Below, one piece after another: positions 25,581 through 36,900 of a stretch of DNA of 64,000 nt. The position numbers and the translations under genes are program-made. The stretch is from Halicephalobus mephisto (Eukaryota; Nematoda; Chromadorea; Rhabditida; Panagrolaimidae), in assembly GCA_009193035.1 (NCBI GenBank), contig SWDT01000015.1:310001-374000 (forward strand), read 5' to 3'. Below the pieces are notes generated by a model. It worked only from the letters and a program-made list of their open reading frames with translations, did not search any database and was not told where the DNA came from. The first letter of the stretch is position 1. Each line of letters begins with the position of its first letter.

Positions 25581-26078
25581 ATGGCTACCGTCGAGAAGCC
25601 CTCTCAAGGTCCTTTGCCTGTTCAAGTTTTCGGTAGGAAGGCAAGTTTATGTATTTCCCGAACATTACTGAACGTCTTGTTTTAGAAGTACGCCACTGCC
25701 GTCGCTTATGCCAAGAGTGGACATGGTCTCATCAAGGTGAATGGTCGTCCTTTGGAGCACCTTCAGCCTGAAATCCTTCGTTTGAAGCTCGAGGAGCCTC
25801 TTCTCGTTGTTGGAAAGGACCGCTTCGCTAACTTGGACATCAAGATTCGTGTGACTGGTGGTGGTTTTGTCTCCCAGATCTACGCCGTTCGTCAAGCGCT
25901 CGCTAAAGCCCTTGTTGCTTTCTACCACAAGAATGTCGATGAACAGAGCCGCCGTGAATTGAAGGAGCAGTTTGTCAACTACGACCGTACCTTGCTGGTT
26001 GCCGATCCTCGTGCCACTGAATCCAAGAAGTTTGGTGGACCTGGTGCACGTGCTCGTTACCAAAAATCCTATCGTTAA
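25581..26078 (+). CDS. rps-16: 40S ribosomal protein S16 (uS9)
   Basis: Exons 25581-25640 and 25686-26078 give 150 aa. The sequence MATVEKPSQ...[45 protein letters not shown] and the C-terminal [13 protein letters not shown] are unmistakable uS9, whose basic tail reaches toward the P-site tRNA on the small ribosomal subunit. Length fits the family (about 146). The single intron (25641-25685, 45 nt) has a GC donor (AAG|GCAAGT) and a TTTTAG acceptor. The family requires GRKK across the junction, which only this splice gives. Codon use is strongly biased to C/G-ending codons, as expected for a highly expressed gene. Confidence 0.97.
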
Positions 26079-26677
26079 AACTTTGTTTCGCCGCGAGGCG
26101 AGAACCATCATCGTCATGTGGCTCTTGTTGTTTTACGTTGGTTGATGGTTATTGGATAAATTGATAATTATAGAGATTTCGGATTCAGAAGGTTGTACTC
26201 CTATGTAATTTGGATTTTATTTTACAGTCACTTAAATATCGGGAAAAACATCCCCATGGAATGCAAATTTGATTGGTGGTTTCGGACAATGAGATTGCAG
26301 ACACGGACATTGCTTATGAATGGGGTAGGAGATAGTGGATTTTACATTACTGTAAAAGGCTGGGGATCGGAAGACGAGATTTGTTCACCAGTTACTCGAG
26401 GATCATGGAATTGCACCAAGTAGGAGTAGAGAGTAATTGTTGAACTGCGAATATTTTTTGTTGATTTGATTTAAAAATAAAAGTGATAAATCTGGCCAAC
26501 GTGTCTGTAACTTAAAATTTCGTTTTTTAAAATATGTTTTGTATTGGAGAAAATTTTTTGATTTTTGTTATTTTACTGTAGTTTTATTGAATAATAATTG
26601 TGGAAATTTTAGATTCTGAAGGTTATAATCTAGTTATTTAACATTTTGAATCTTGTTTAGCGGTGGTTCCGAATCAG
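26079..26677. other. spacer between rps-16 and FAN1
   Basis: About 600 bp. A short plus-strand frame (26193-26423) has no family resemblance. An acceptor TTGTTTAG lies 17 bases before the FAN1 ATG, so FAN1 is probably trans-spliced; whether the two genes form an operon is unknown. Confidence 0.4.
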
Positions 26678-29600
26678 ATGCTGCAAGCTGCCTTCAAGAA
26701 AGCTTCAGAAGGTAAATTCTGTCAGAAATGCAAAAGCAAGATTAGCTACTCGTACTGGAAGAGACATCAGAAGGAATGTAATCAGAATTCAGCTGTTCCT
26801 GATGTTGTTGAGGTGATTGAAGACGATGAAGAAATTTGTGTCATTTCTGAATCAGCGTTGAAAGACAACCGTGACGTTAAATCTGTAGCTGCGGAGGAAA
26901 TCGTCTTGTCGGATTCTGAAGAGTGGGTTTTTATTAATTTATTAATTAATATTAGTTTCTAGGATTTTATCATCATCATCGAGTAGAATTATTGAACGCA
27001 AAAGTGAAGTCAAAACTCCTCAGAGTATTACCAAAACAGAAATCTGCAGTAAAGATCCTTCTGAAGGTCTTTCACTTGAAGAAGTCTATGATAAGCTCAT
27101 GAAACAACTAGAGGAATTGATATCTTCAGATAGAAATAAAGCGAAACTCATTGCTGCTCAAACAACAGGAAAACTACTTCCGCAATCTGAATCCACAAAT
27201 TTACTTCAAGAACACCAGGACAAAAAAGTAGAAAAAATCAAAAATCTTCAACCAATAATGTACGAAGAAGAAGAATGGTCAAATTTGAGTTTTCCCGAGG
27301 AGTTCGAAAGTGAATTAAATCACGTAGAATTGCCCAAAAAACGGAAATCTGCAGATGATTCTTATTTTGAATTTCCTAAAGAAAAACCTCCAGCTGATGA
27401 TGAACGACCAGATGAAGTCACTAATGATCAAGCAGAAATGGAAATTGTGCAATCGGATCCAACATATGGAGTTTCCTATGTTGTCAGATTTTTCTGGAAA
27501 ATTCTACATAGGGTTTTGTCAAAGGAATCTGGACTTGAAGCTAAGGAATTCTGGGGCGAAACTTTGCGGCTTTTTTATCGGTTGATTGCAATGGGAGGTG
27601 GGTTTTATTTGAATAATTTTTAGAGTTGATTATGGTTTTAGATTCTGAACAGCATTTGTTTATTAGACTCTGTATTCGTCATCGGAAATGGCTTACGAAG
27701 GAAGAAATTGGTAAATACGAGAAATCAGAAACGCCAATTGTCGAAGTTGCTTCGAATCTCGTCGCAGCGGACTTGATAGAGGACTCCATAACGTCTGATT
27801 CCATAACTCTTGAGGAGATACTCCAGAAGTGTAGTAGACTAGATCTCCAGAAACTGGCGAAGACGTATCGTGTCGATCATAGACACAAAGTCGGGACAAT
27901 TGTCTTCAATATTCTTCAGACGTCAACTGGGAATGATGTCTTTGGTCAACCGTTGTATCCGTCGATATTGTCAAATGCAAAGAAGATTATTGGAAAATGC
28001 TACAGGATGAAAGAATATCCACTAAGTGTCTTTAACGCTGTTCTGACGCTTTATTGTCCAATGACGATGGATTCTGCTAATCTCTTTGACCCGAATAATA
28101 CCAGTGGATTGGCTTCGAATTTAATGTTTCAGTTACTTCAGGTGGAAACTCATAAACTTAATTTCTGTGGACCTTTGAATGGCTTAAAGGTTATTCCGAA
28201 TTTTAATAACTTTGAAGAATTGTTAGAATACATATCTGCGAAGAAAATTGAAGCATCAATGGCATGGTCAAAACGGGCTGGGAAGTATGACGAAATGTGT
28301 AAAATTGGCAAAGAAGCGATTGGGATTGTGGAGAATTTTTTAAATGAAAATTCAGAAAGGTTTGTTTTTAAAAAATTATTTTTTTATGATATTTGAATTT
28401 GATTATTGTTAGATTTTTGAAATTGGGTTCATTACCACATCATCTGAGACGATTTACGGATATTTGGGTGTATGTTCGTTGTTGTTTCCACGCAATCGAA
28501 GCTCTTGAACGATGTCGGATCTTTGATGAAGTTGTGAAAATTGCGGAATTGTTAATTTCGAAAGAAAGTATGAATTTGATTTTGAATTGAATTATTTATT
28601 TTATTTTTCAGATCTTCGTCCATTTTTTCCTGATATGCGAGGTTTTCTCTATCATCGATATGCTTTGGATCTTCATTTTCACTTGAAGAATAAAGAAAAA
28701 GCATTAGAAATTTGTCTACAAGGATTGGCTGATCCAGATGTTCGGAATAAAGATAAACTATTTCTGCAAGACAGGGCATTGAAGATTTCTCCTGAATTTG
28801 AACCTGTTGTGAAAATTCAAGATCCAATTGTGGTAAGTTTAATTAAATTCATGTTTATATTTTGGGAAATTTTTTTTCAGCACAAGATTCAAGGTAATAT
28901 TCTCAGAAAACGACTGGGAGATACTAGATTGCATAGATTCTGTATAGATAATGGAGAAGAAAAGGAATTTGTGAGTGTAGAGGAACTTTGCCTAAGGCAT
29001 TTTGTACAAAATGCGGGATTTACTGGAGGAGTTCATGCAGAGGGAGTTGTTTGGCATACAATATTTGGAATTATATGTTATAATATTATTTTTGATCATG
29101 ATGTTGAAGGTGTCTGGTGTAGTCCTCTTCAGGTTGTTCTTGATTATATTTGGGTTTGATTAAGATTTGTGTTTTTAGGATCACCCACTTGATATGAATA
29201 CTAAGAATTTCTATGAAGCGAGAAAAACGAAATTTGAACAAAGGTTCAATTGGGTTCTTGATGCGAAAGAGATAATGTTCAAAGGCACTTTGAAGTCAAC
29301 GTTCCAAGAAAAATATGGAAAAACGAATGCTCAAATTGATTGGTCGTGCTTTAAATCTTTTGAAGAATTTTATGGATTAGTTTCTTGTTTGACACGAGAA
29401 CAATTGGTGATGATTATGAAGAGAATTGCTGAGGATCATCGCCATAATAGAAGTGGTTTTCCTGATTTGACGTTGTGGAATCCCGAGACGAAGAAAATTG
29501 CTGTTGTTGAAGTCAAAGGACCATATGATTCGCTTTCGACAAAACAACGGCTTTGGTTGGATTTCTTCATGTCTCAAGGCATCGATGCTTCGGTTTGTCA

Positions 29601-29697
29601 TGTTGCTGGTAAGTTGAGTTTTTTTATAAATAATGACTTTATGGATCTAGTTGCAGCAACTAAAGACAGTATGCTGAAAAGTAAATCGAATGATTGA
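26678..29697 (+). CDS. fan-1: FAN1, Fanconi-associated structure-specific nuclease
   Basis: Eight exons (26678-26922, 26963-27597, 27642-28359, 28413-28567, 28612-28832, 28881-29132, 29179-29608, 29651-29697) give 900 aa. Residues 15-34 form a UBZ4-type zinc finger (C-x2-C-x11-H-x3-C), which binds ubiquitinated FANCD2. The middle matches the SAP and TPR regions of FAN1 (SEQHLFIRLCIRHRKWLTKE; SLEEL-like VSVEELCLRHF; GGVHAEGVVWHTIFG). The C-terminal VRR_NUC domain carries the PD-(D/E)XK residues in GFPDLTLW and VVEVKGPYD. The enzyme is a 5' flap endo/exonuclease for interstrand-crosslink repair in the nucleus. The last intron (29609-29650, 42 nt, GTAAGT...ATCTAG) is frame-neutral and stop-free, so retention would only insert 14 residues. 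Human FAN1 is about 1017 aa. Confidence 0.93.
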
Positions 29698-30296
29698 TAT
29701 GTTTAGTAAGAAATTTCATATTATGGTAGTTTATTTTACGTGTAATTTATGATATTCCAACTTTTGCCACCAATTGATCCATTCCTTATATTGACAAAAA
29801 TAAACGGGGATTTTAGTAATTTAAATAATGGGATAATTAAACAGGAAAAGTTTCTAGGATACTTGAAAACTTGAATAAGGTCTTTAGGGTTTTGAAGAGT
29901 TTATACAGGATACTCGGGGGTTCTGGAGGATTTAAACAGGATTTTCTGAGGAACTTGTTTCCATTTCTCAGGCAAAGGTTGATTTATTCGATCAGAAACT
30001 GTCAGAACGACGCCCTCGCCACACTGTGGTGCTGTAAAATCACTCGTTTGCCGTGTTCACTGAAAAGTGGAATCTGCTTCGAGTCAAGTGTTCGAAGTAA
30101 ATGAACGAAAATTGTTACTTTTATTAATTGTAATTATTGAAAGAATTTTTGTTAGTCAAGCAAGTTGAGCAGAAAAATCTCAGCAGTGATTTTTGGATAG
30201 ATGAAAGAGAATTCAATTAGCAGTGACAACAGGCAAAGGTACAACAGTGGAGTTACTGTAAGGATTACGAAAGTAAGCAGACAAGAAATAAATGGT
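29698..30296. other. intergenic, convergent genes
   Basis: Between the 3' ends of FAN1 (plus) and the MARVEL-like gene (minus). Short open frames at 29871-30104 and 30201-30404 show nothing recognisable. Confidence 0.45.
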
Positions 30297-32715
30297 TTAC
30301 TTGTCTTTTCGCATGTAGGTAACGACCGCATCGATGATGAACAGGATGGCCGTCAGGAAGTAGAAGGCCTAAAAATTTGTTTTTTGACTAATTATGAGAT
30401 ATAAATTTGCATAAAAGGTAAATGTTATTTATTTTCCATTCGAGACTACACGGGAAATCTATGATTCTGAGTGGAAAATATGTATAACATCTCATGTATA
30501 TAGTTTCCACTCAAGACCACAGAAAAAGTTTTTATAAAAAGATGTTCTTTGTGGTTTTGAGAAGAAAGAATTTATAAAACCTAATGCATAAAATTTCCAC
30601 TCGAAACCACAAAGTTGTTAAAAGTATCTTCTGTGGTCTCGAGTGGAAATTATATAAATCGTTAGATTCGTAGTTTCCACTCAAGACCATTGAAGGGTTT
30701 TTTTGGGAAAATTTCTTCTCTGTAATCTTGAGTGGAAATTTTTTGTACATGATTTTGTATCTTGGTTAAGTGATGGTTATTTTTGGATAATTTGAATATG
30801 CTGAAAACTCACCGCAGCTGCTGCCCATCCCTTGACAACGAAGCCGGTTTCGCAGCCAGGGATTCCGGCACAACCGGAGAACGTTCCTCCTCCTATTTGC
30901 CGGATAAACAAAGGCATGTGGTCGAATCCAGTGGCATACCAAGTCTCGAAACCTCCAAACACGAGGAAAGCGACGATAGCAAGACCTGAGGTTACTATTT
31001 GCTGGAAATTTGTTTTTATTTATTTTTGGTTTTTAGAGACTTACACTCATCGTTAAAGTCCTTCCGGTTCCGAAGTAGACACAACTGAAGATAAGCGGCG
31101 GAATCGCGAAGACGACGGAGAGGATGATGATGGCCAATTGACCCCAGATACTGGAAATTTTAAAAACTACTTAATAGTGACTCATGACAGTGTTTTAGTG
31201 TTGCATTTTCAACATCAATAATTTAATGTTCAATTATCAGCCTTAGAAAGTAAACAACGAGGTTTTGTACCTTATGTAACCCTAATCTAGAAGTTTTTAA
31301 ATATATGTAATTCCAAAAAATTAATTACGAAATCGTCACATAAGGTAATTTAGATCATAGAAAATTCCAGAAATTCGCCTCGAGACGACTTCGTAGAAAT
31401 TTTCATATGCAATTATTATAATATATAATTAATTACAAAATTGTAAAATTATAAAATTACTGTTGGATTGCGCACAATCTATGTGAGTGCAAGCCACACA
31501 GCGTTGGTCCCGAAGGGAAATACCCTGAGGACCAACGGAAGGCGCACGATTGCGCAATAAATTTATTAGAGTTGTGATTTATCTCGTGCCTTTGGCCCTA
31601 TGAAGTTGTTTTATATATTTCTCGTCTACACGCGGATCCAGAACCTCTAGCTACGATCTAACAATTACAAAGTAACCATTACGTAAAACCTAAATTTTAG
31701 GCTATTGTTGTTTCTGGATTTCGCGTCGAGATAATTCTGTAAAAAGCTTGGTTTTGGTTTTTAAATAAATATAATTAGGATTAGGATTTTGCAGAATTAC
31801 ATAGGTACTAAATACTGAACTTTCGGGTCTCGACTGGAAAGTTCTGAAAATTCGTGTCGAGACAATGACTATTCCCCATTTTGAAGAATGTGATTTTTTA
31901 AACAAACTTTTGTCCTCTTAGCTGGAAATGAAGAGCACTGTTCCACCGATCAATGTTCATCGGAAACAGGGTATTCGATGGGGGACAGATTTCCCGACTT
32001 GTTTGTTGACCGTTGATTTCTCTCCAGAAACAGACTCCTGGAGCTGTCATCACGAGGATCATGGAGATGATCACTAGCACCTAGAGGTTTAATTTAAAAA
32101 ATATAATTCCAAAAAAGACCCACTAATATGAATAATCTGATTCCGAGGGATACACCCCCTAGAAATCTCCCAGAAGCCATGCTGGACTCTCCTGGGGGAT
32201 CCTGATAAGTAGGAACTACTGGTTCTCTTCCTGCAGGTTCTGTCTGAAATTCTTCTCTTCTGTAAAAACTAGGATTCTCTCGCGCGATCGGGGCAGAAGG
32301 CTTGTTTGTTCTTTGTCCAAAGGCCGGAGGGGCGTAGCTCCTTCCTCTGATCCCGCCTTCTTCTGGGAATTCGTCAAAAGAATCTGCAGAACGATTCACG
32401 ATGATTTCTGTTCGTTCTTCGTATTGTCCTCTTCCAGGAGAAAAATCTCTCACGATAGAACGTTCTTCTCGACGATCGAGAACTACAGCAGTCGCCAGAG
32501 CAGATTCTCGATTCGTTTCCACACCTCTTGGATCCGTAAAAACGTTTCCGGAGGCTTTGTTGTCAGTCCTTTTCTGCTTCGCCAGATGTTCGGCAGAAAA
32601 TTTGGACCCAGCGATTAGAGGAGGGCCCGGTCCGTTGAAGCGTTCAATAATGCAAGGGTGACGAGCAAGTTTGGTAATAACCTTGCTCGCTCTGTGCCAC
32701 TCTCGCCCTTCCCTC
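30297..32715 (-). CDS. four-TM MARVEL-like membrane protein, 5' end not found
   Basis: Exons 32715-32124, 32080-31908, 31150-31045, 31001-30813 and 30368-30297 join in frame to about 376 aa plus a missing start. The first exon shown opens after an acceptor (GCTGCAG) in a phase that needs two bases from an upstream exon, and its only ATG is late (MASGRFLGGVSLG). So the initiator exon lies upstream of 32720, and I could not place it. The cytosolic N-terminal ~180 residues are charged (HPCIIERFNGPGPPLIAG; RREEFQTEPAGRE). Then come four hydrophobic segments (RLFILVLVIISMILVM; LAIIILSVVFAIPPLIF; GLAIVAFLVFGGF; WAAAAAFYFLTAILFIIDAV) with cysteine-bearing loops, ending YMRKDK. This resembles MARVEL-domain proteins of vesicles and cell junctions. 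Function is inferred only. Confidence 0.72.
30425..30760. repeat. hairpin repeat cluster, GTTTCCACTCAAGACCAC family
   Basis: It lies in the last intron of the MARVEL-like gene. TTTCCACTC(A/G)A(G/A)ACCACA alternates with its reverse complement (CTTCTGTGGTCTCGAGTGGAA), with at least six arms at 30430-30480, 30508-30560, 30594-30650 and 30681-30740. The RNA could fold into two or three stem-loops. Confidence 0.8.
31461..31673 (+). mobile_element. solo LTR, 213 bp, target duplication ATTAC
   Basis: Begins TGTTGGATTGCGCAC, ends CTACGATCTAACA, and is flanked on both sides by ATTAC (31456-31460 and 31674-31678). An AATAAA lies near 31557. No retroviral-type coding sequence is attached, so it is a recombination remnant. 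It lies in an intron of the MARVEL-like gene. The same family occurs at 47335 and, as a fragment, near 50630. Confidence 0.92.
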
Positions 32716-32839
32716 CTGCAGCTTCAAAACCACAGGACAACAATATCCAGGAAAAATAAAAGAATCAAAAAAGTTCGTTGTAGTTTTGATTTTCTAAAAA
32801 AAGAATTTCAAACTGACTTTCGCAGTTGTAAAAATTTTT

Positions 32840-33034
32840 AACTTTAGTCCCGACGCGAACGATAATTTTTAAATTTCAAAGTTATACAATTTTGTTTAAA
32901 TTTGTTATTTTTTAACAAACTTTTTTTTGAAACAAAGCTGGAATCTTCCTCTATCTGACGGATATAAACAATTTCGAAAAATCAAGCAATTGAAAATTCG
33001 ATCAAAAAACCATTGTTCGTGACAGGACCAAAGT
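32840..33034. repeat. inverted-repeat element, GTCCYGACRCGAAC family
   Basis: Left end TTTAGTCCCGACGCGAACGA and right end TTGTTCGTGACAGGACCAAA are approximate inverted repeats about 195 bp apart. Related arms occur at 36270-36560 and 47783-47955. Confidence 0.55.
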
Positions 33035-33044
33035 TCGACAACTT

Positions 33045-33449
33045 TATTTATTTCTTAAAGTCCACAAAAAAATTGATAATTCGAATATTAGGGTCTTTCT
33101 TAAAGTCCACAAAAAAATTGATAATTTAAATATTAGGGTCTTTCTTAAAGTCCACGAAAAAATTGATAATTTGAATATTAGGGTCTTTCTTGAAGTCCAC
33201 GAAAAAATTGATAATTTGAATATTAGGGTCTTTCTTAAAGCACAAATCGACGTGAACAAAAACCAAATTGAAATCAGCGCATCTACGAACATGATTCAGA
33301 TTTTGTCGAATTTAAAAGAAGAAAATTCAGAAGCCAAAAGTATCGTTTTTGATCCGATTATTGGTTTCTATTTTTCAAAAGATAAATATTTTTATTATTT
33401 ACAAAAGAAGGGAAGTGTGTCAAAATCAGCTGACGAAGGTGGATTTTAG
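33045..33449 (+). CDS. doubtful repeat-containing open frame
   Basis: Four tandem 45-bp units (33056-33235; TTTCTTAAAGTCCAC, then AATTGATAATT...AATATTAGGGTC) encode a 15-residue repeat on the plus strand (IDNLNIRVFLKVHEK). They continue in the same frame into a unique segment (QIDVNKNQIEISASTNMIQ; FDPIIGFYFSKDKYFYYL) ending at 33449. The frame is open back to a stop near 32990 but contains no early ATG, so any gene would need an upstream exon. The minus strand is also open through the repeats because the period is 15 codons. It may be a gene fragment or a chance frame; I do not recognise it. Confidence 0.25.
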   Translation, partial: YLFLKVHKKIDNSNIRVFLKVHKKIDNLNIRVFLKVHEKIDNLNIRVFLEVHEKIDNLNIRVFLKAQIDVNKNQIEISASTNMIQILSNLKEENSEAKSIVFDPIIGFYFSKDKYFYYLQKKGSVSKSADEGGF

Positions 33450-33972
33450 GCCAAACGGTTTTTGATTTTCGAAAATAATTATCCATTTTCGTATTCGATT
33501 TGTTTTCAAAAAAATAATAAAAAACATTTTCGATTATATCCGAAATAGAAATGTTTTAAAAATACAACGAGAACTGAAAACCACGAAAAATCTCTCCAAA
33601 ACCTCATCGAATATGAGTCAACAAGAGCAGATCTGTCTCAATCATGCAATCAACCAAAATGGAGTTACCCAACAGGTTGGAGAGAACAATAGACTGATGA
33701 TTCTCTGGAAATTTCTCGTTTCCGTCGAAAACGAGTCGCGCAATTTTTGTCGGATTTCCCTCAATCCTCCGTCACGCTTCGTAGATGTTTCGGGTGATCA
33801 TAATAAAAATATTTTATCTCTTTATTTCTAGCTTTTAAATAAACTGGAATGTGCTTGTTTGGAAACAAGAGGATTCTGAAACGTGTTTCAAATACAGTTT
33901 TGAAACAAAAAATAATTTTTCAACGATTATTTTTAATTTTTGAATTTTAAAAATACTTTATTTTTAGAGAAA
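33450..33972. other. intergenic, nothing recognised
   Basis: A 72-aa plus-strand frame at 33613-33831 has a reasonable ATG but no recognisable features. Confidence 0.4.
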
Positions 33973-36900
33973 TTAATGAATCAGAACAAAAGTGACTAAG
34001 ATGATCAAGAAACTAGTAACAGTTCGTCCGACTCCAGAAGTCTCCGGGGCTTCTGTGAACTCGAACAAAAATCCCTTTCTTGTCGGATCTGTATTCAAGT
34101 AGACGAAGCTTACAGAGCCCTTTTGGGAGAATTTGACCATCTGACCTTGTTTAGTAATTCTGAAAAATTTTAATTAAAATTGAAAAAACTAAAAAAATTA
34201 GACTTTTTTAAACTACAAAGTAATTGCAAAAGTCTTACATATGAATATCGCTCTGCATATTGACTGTAAGAGTATCGTTCTCGCCCAAATCCAGGAATTT
34301 ACAAGTAATGACGGTGCTTGAAGACCTAGTCTGTAATTCAGTTACAGTAACCGCTTTGTTTCCATACGAAAAACCAGGAATGACGTAATTCAACGGATAA
34401 ATGAGACCTTGAGCTGTTTTGGATCCATCAACAGATTGGATTTTCGCTGAAATATTAAATATTTGAACGTAATTTAGAAACATTCTTACAGTAGGTGAAT
34501 TGGAAAGTCCATCCGAGATTCGCCTTCCCCGGAACGATGATGGAGTTCACCGGACCGGCCAGCACGACATCGTTCCATCCAGAAGCTGTGTCTTTATTGA
34601 ACGTCATGTAAGTTTTATTTGAATCAGTTCCAACAACTACTTTAGCTTCATCTGAAGTCGTGGATTTCAAGCTGTTCAGAGAAATAAGCGGAATATCCGA
34701 TCCATAAGCTAAAATGGTTTTCATACAGGTCCCCGGATCATCTCCTTGAAGGTTCACAGATACCGGATTGGATACAGTAGGTTGAAAGACATTCAAGTAA
34801 TCGGCACAGTTTTTAGAATGGACTTCTCTGAGTCTGAAGAACAAAGTCGCAGTGAGATTCGAAGTCCCTTGGATCGAGAGAGAGCCAGATTTAGATTTGT
34901 AGAATCTTGGACGAGAACTAGAATTCGCCTGAGGAATATCCGAGAGAGCAATCTTAGATGACCCATCAATGAGAATATAATCCTTGAGGTTGTCAGGCTG
35001 ACTTTCGTTGAGGGAAATGAAAAGATCCAAGGTCATTGAAGGTAGGACATTAATTGTGTAAAGTGGCAGTGTCCCATTCGATTTCATTGCCATACAGTAA
35101 GTAGGATTCTGATCTGATAATATTATCGTATTCGGAGGAATGGAAGAAGTGGAAGGAGTAGAAGCTTTAGAAGAAGTGGAAGGTGTAGAAGGTGTAGAAG
35201 AAGTAGAAGGTGTAGAAGGTGTAGAAGGTGTAGAAGGTGTAGAAGGAGTAGAAGGTGTAGAAGAAGTAGAAGAAGTAGAAGGAGTAGAAGGTTTAGAAGA
35301 AGTGGAAGGTGTAGAAGGTGTAGAAGGAGTAGAAGGAGTGGAAGGAGTAGAAGGTTTAGAAGAAGTAGAAGAAGTGGAAGGTGTAGAAGGTGTAGAAGAA
35401 GTAGAAGGTGTAGAAGGTGTAGAAGGTGTAGAAGGTGTAGAAGGAGTAGAAGGTGTAGAAGAAGTAGAAGAAGTAGAAGGAGTAGAAGATGTAGAAGGTG
35501 TAGGAGGAGTAGAAGAAGTAGAAGAACTGGAAGGATTAGAAGGTTTAGAAGGTTTAGAAGAAGTAGGAGAAACCATTGTTGTTGAATTAGAAGATGAACT
35601 AGTTGGAACGGAAGATTTACTGAAAAGTAACGGATTCATTGTTATATTTTGGGAAACTTACGTATTAGGTGAAACAGTTGAAGTCATGGTCGAATTAATT
35701 GATGAACTTGTTGTTGAAGATGTGCTAACCAAAGAAGGCATATTGGTTGAGAAAGTCGCCATTGAAAATACTTTGGTTGTCTTCATGGTGGTTGTGAATG
35801 CTTCTGATTTCCCGACAATGACATTCACAAATGGAGCATCATATAGAGGTTGCATGACACTTCCAGATTTCAGACTTACAGTAATCTTCTGACCGGAGTT
35901 GATGTGACCTTCATAGTCGATATTATAGTTCATATTAGTTCCGTTAACGACGACGTTGTTGTCAACAGTCACAATGAAGCTGTCTTCGCTCACCTGTCTG
36001 AGGCTTCCACTGACTTTCAATTTGAAGTCAGAATTTAGACAGTTAGGATTTTCAACTATACTGTAGCCACAGTTCATATTACTACAGTAAGTGAAGATTT
36101 CATTGTCATCGTCCATCAAAGGAAGAGCTGCAGTGCCTTGACAAGGGAGTGTGAGGGTCGCAGGAGCACAAGTGCACCCTGAAAAATCAAATTTTAGAAA
36201 GATATAAACTGGATATCAGATTAATATTGTTGATTAACTATACTCATATCTTTTTTAGTGATAGATCATTTAAGTAGTGGTCCTGACACGAACAATTTTG
36301 AATTCATTCTATGACAATGAACCAAGACTTCAGTTACTGGTCTTTTAGTAGTATTCGTGGTGGGACCAATTTTTTTAAATTGTAATTTTGATCTTCATTT
36401 CTCGAAGGTAGATTTCAGATAGTGGTCCTGACACGAACAATGTTGAATTCATTCTTCGACCAGATGCCTTGTTAGCAACTTTTTAGCAGTATTCGTGATG
36501 GGACCAATTTTCATTCTTATTAGTTTACTTTAATTTCCATTCTTTAAAAAGTTTTAAAAAATGGTCCCATCACGAATGGCGCTTAATTCATTTTTCAACT
36601 GCTAGTTTGTTACTATTCTTTTAAATTATTTTTTTCAAATAAAAATTTACTTATAAACGTTTCAGTCACGAAAAATCCTGCTCCAGTAATAGTCTGGTCT
36701 GTCCAAAAGTCCAAAGTTACACTTTTCGAAGTTTCTAATACGTGGTATTTCTCGTCCAACATAGGGTAATTCATCCCTGTGTCGTCGAAAACTGCGATTC
36801 TGTCAGCAATGTACTCCAGAAACGGCTTATTGGACTGAAGGGCGATGGCATATCCAGGCTTGGGAGCAATCGGGAAAGTGTAACGCTGAAATTAATTCTT

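Noticed and set aside
35140..35892. 250-aa plus-strand open frame of Glu-Gly-Val repeats
   Set aside because: It is the complement of the Ser/Thr-Pro coding array in the minus-strand surface-protein gene; the 9-bp period opens both strands.
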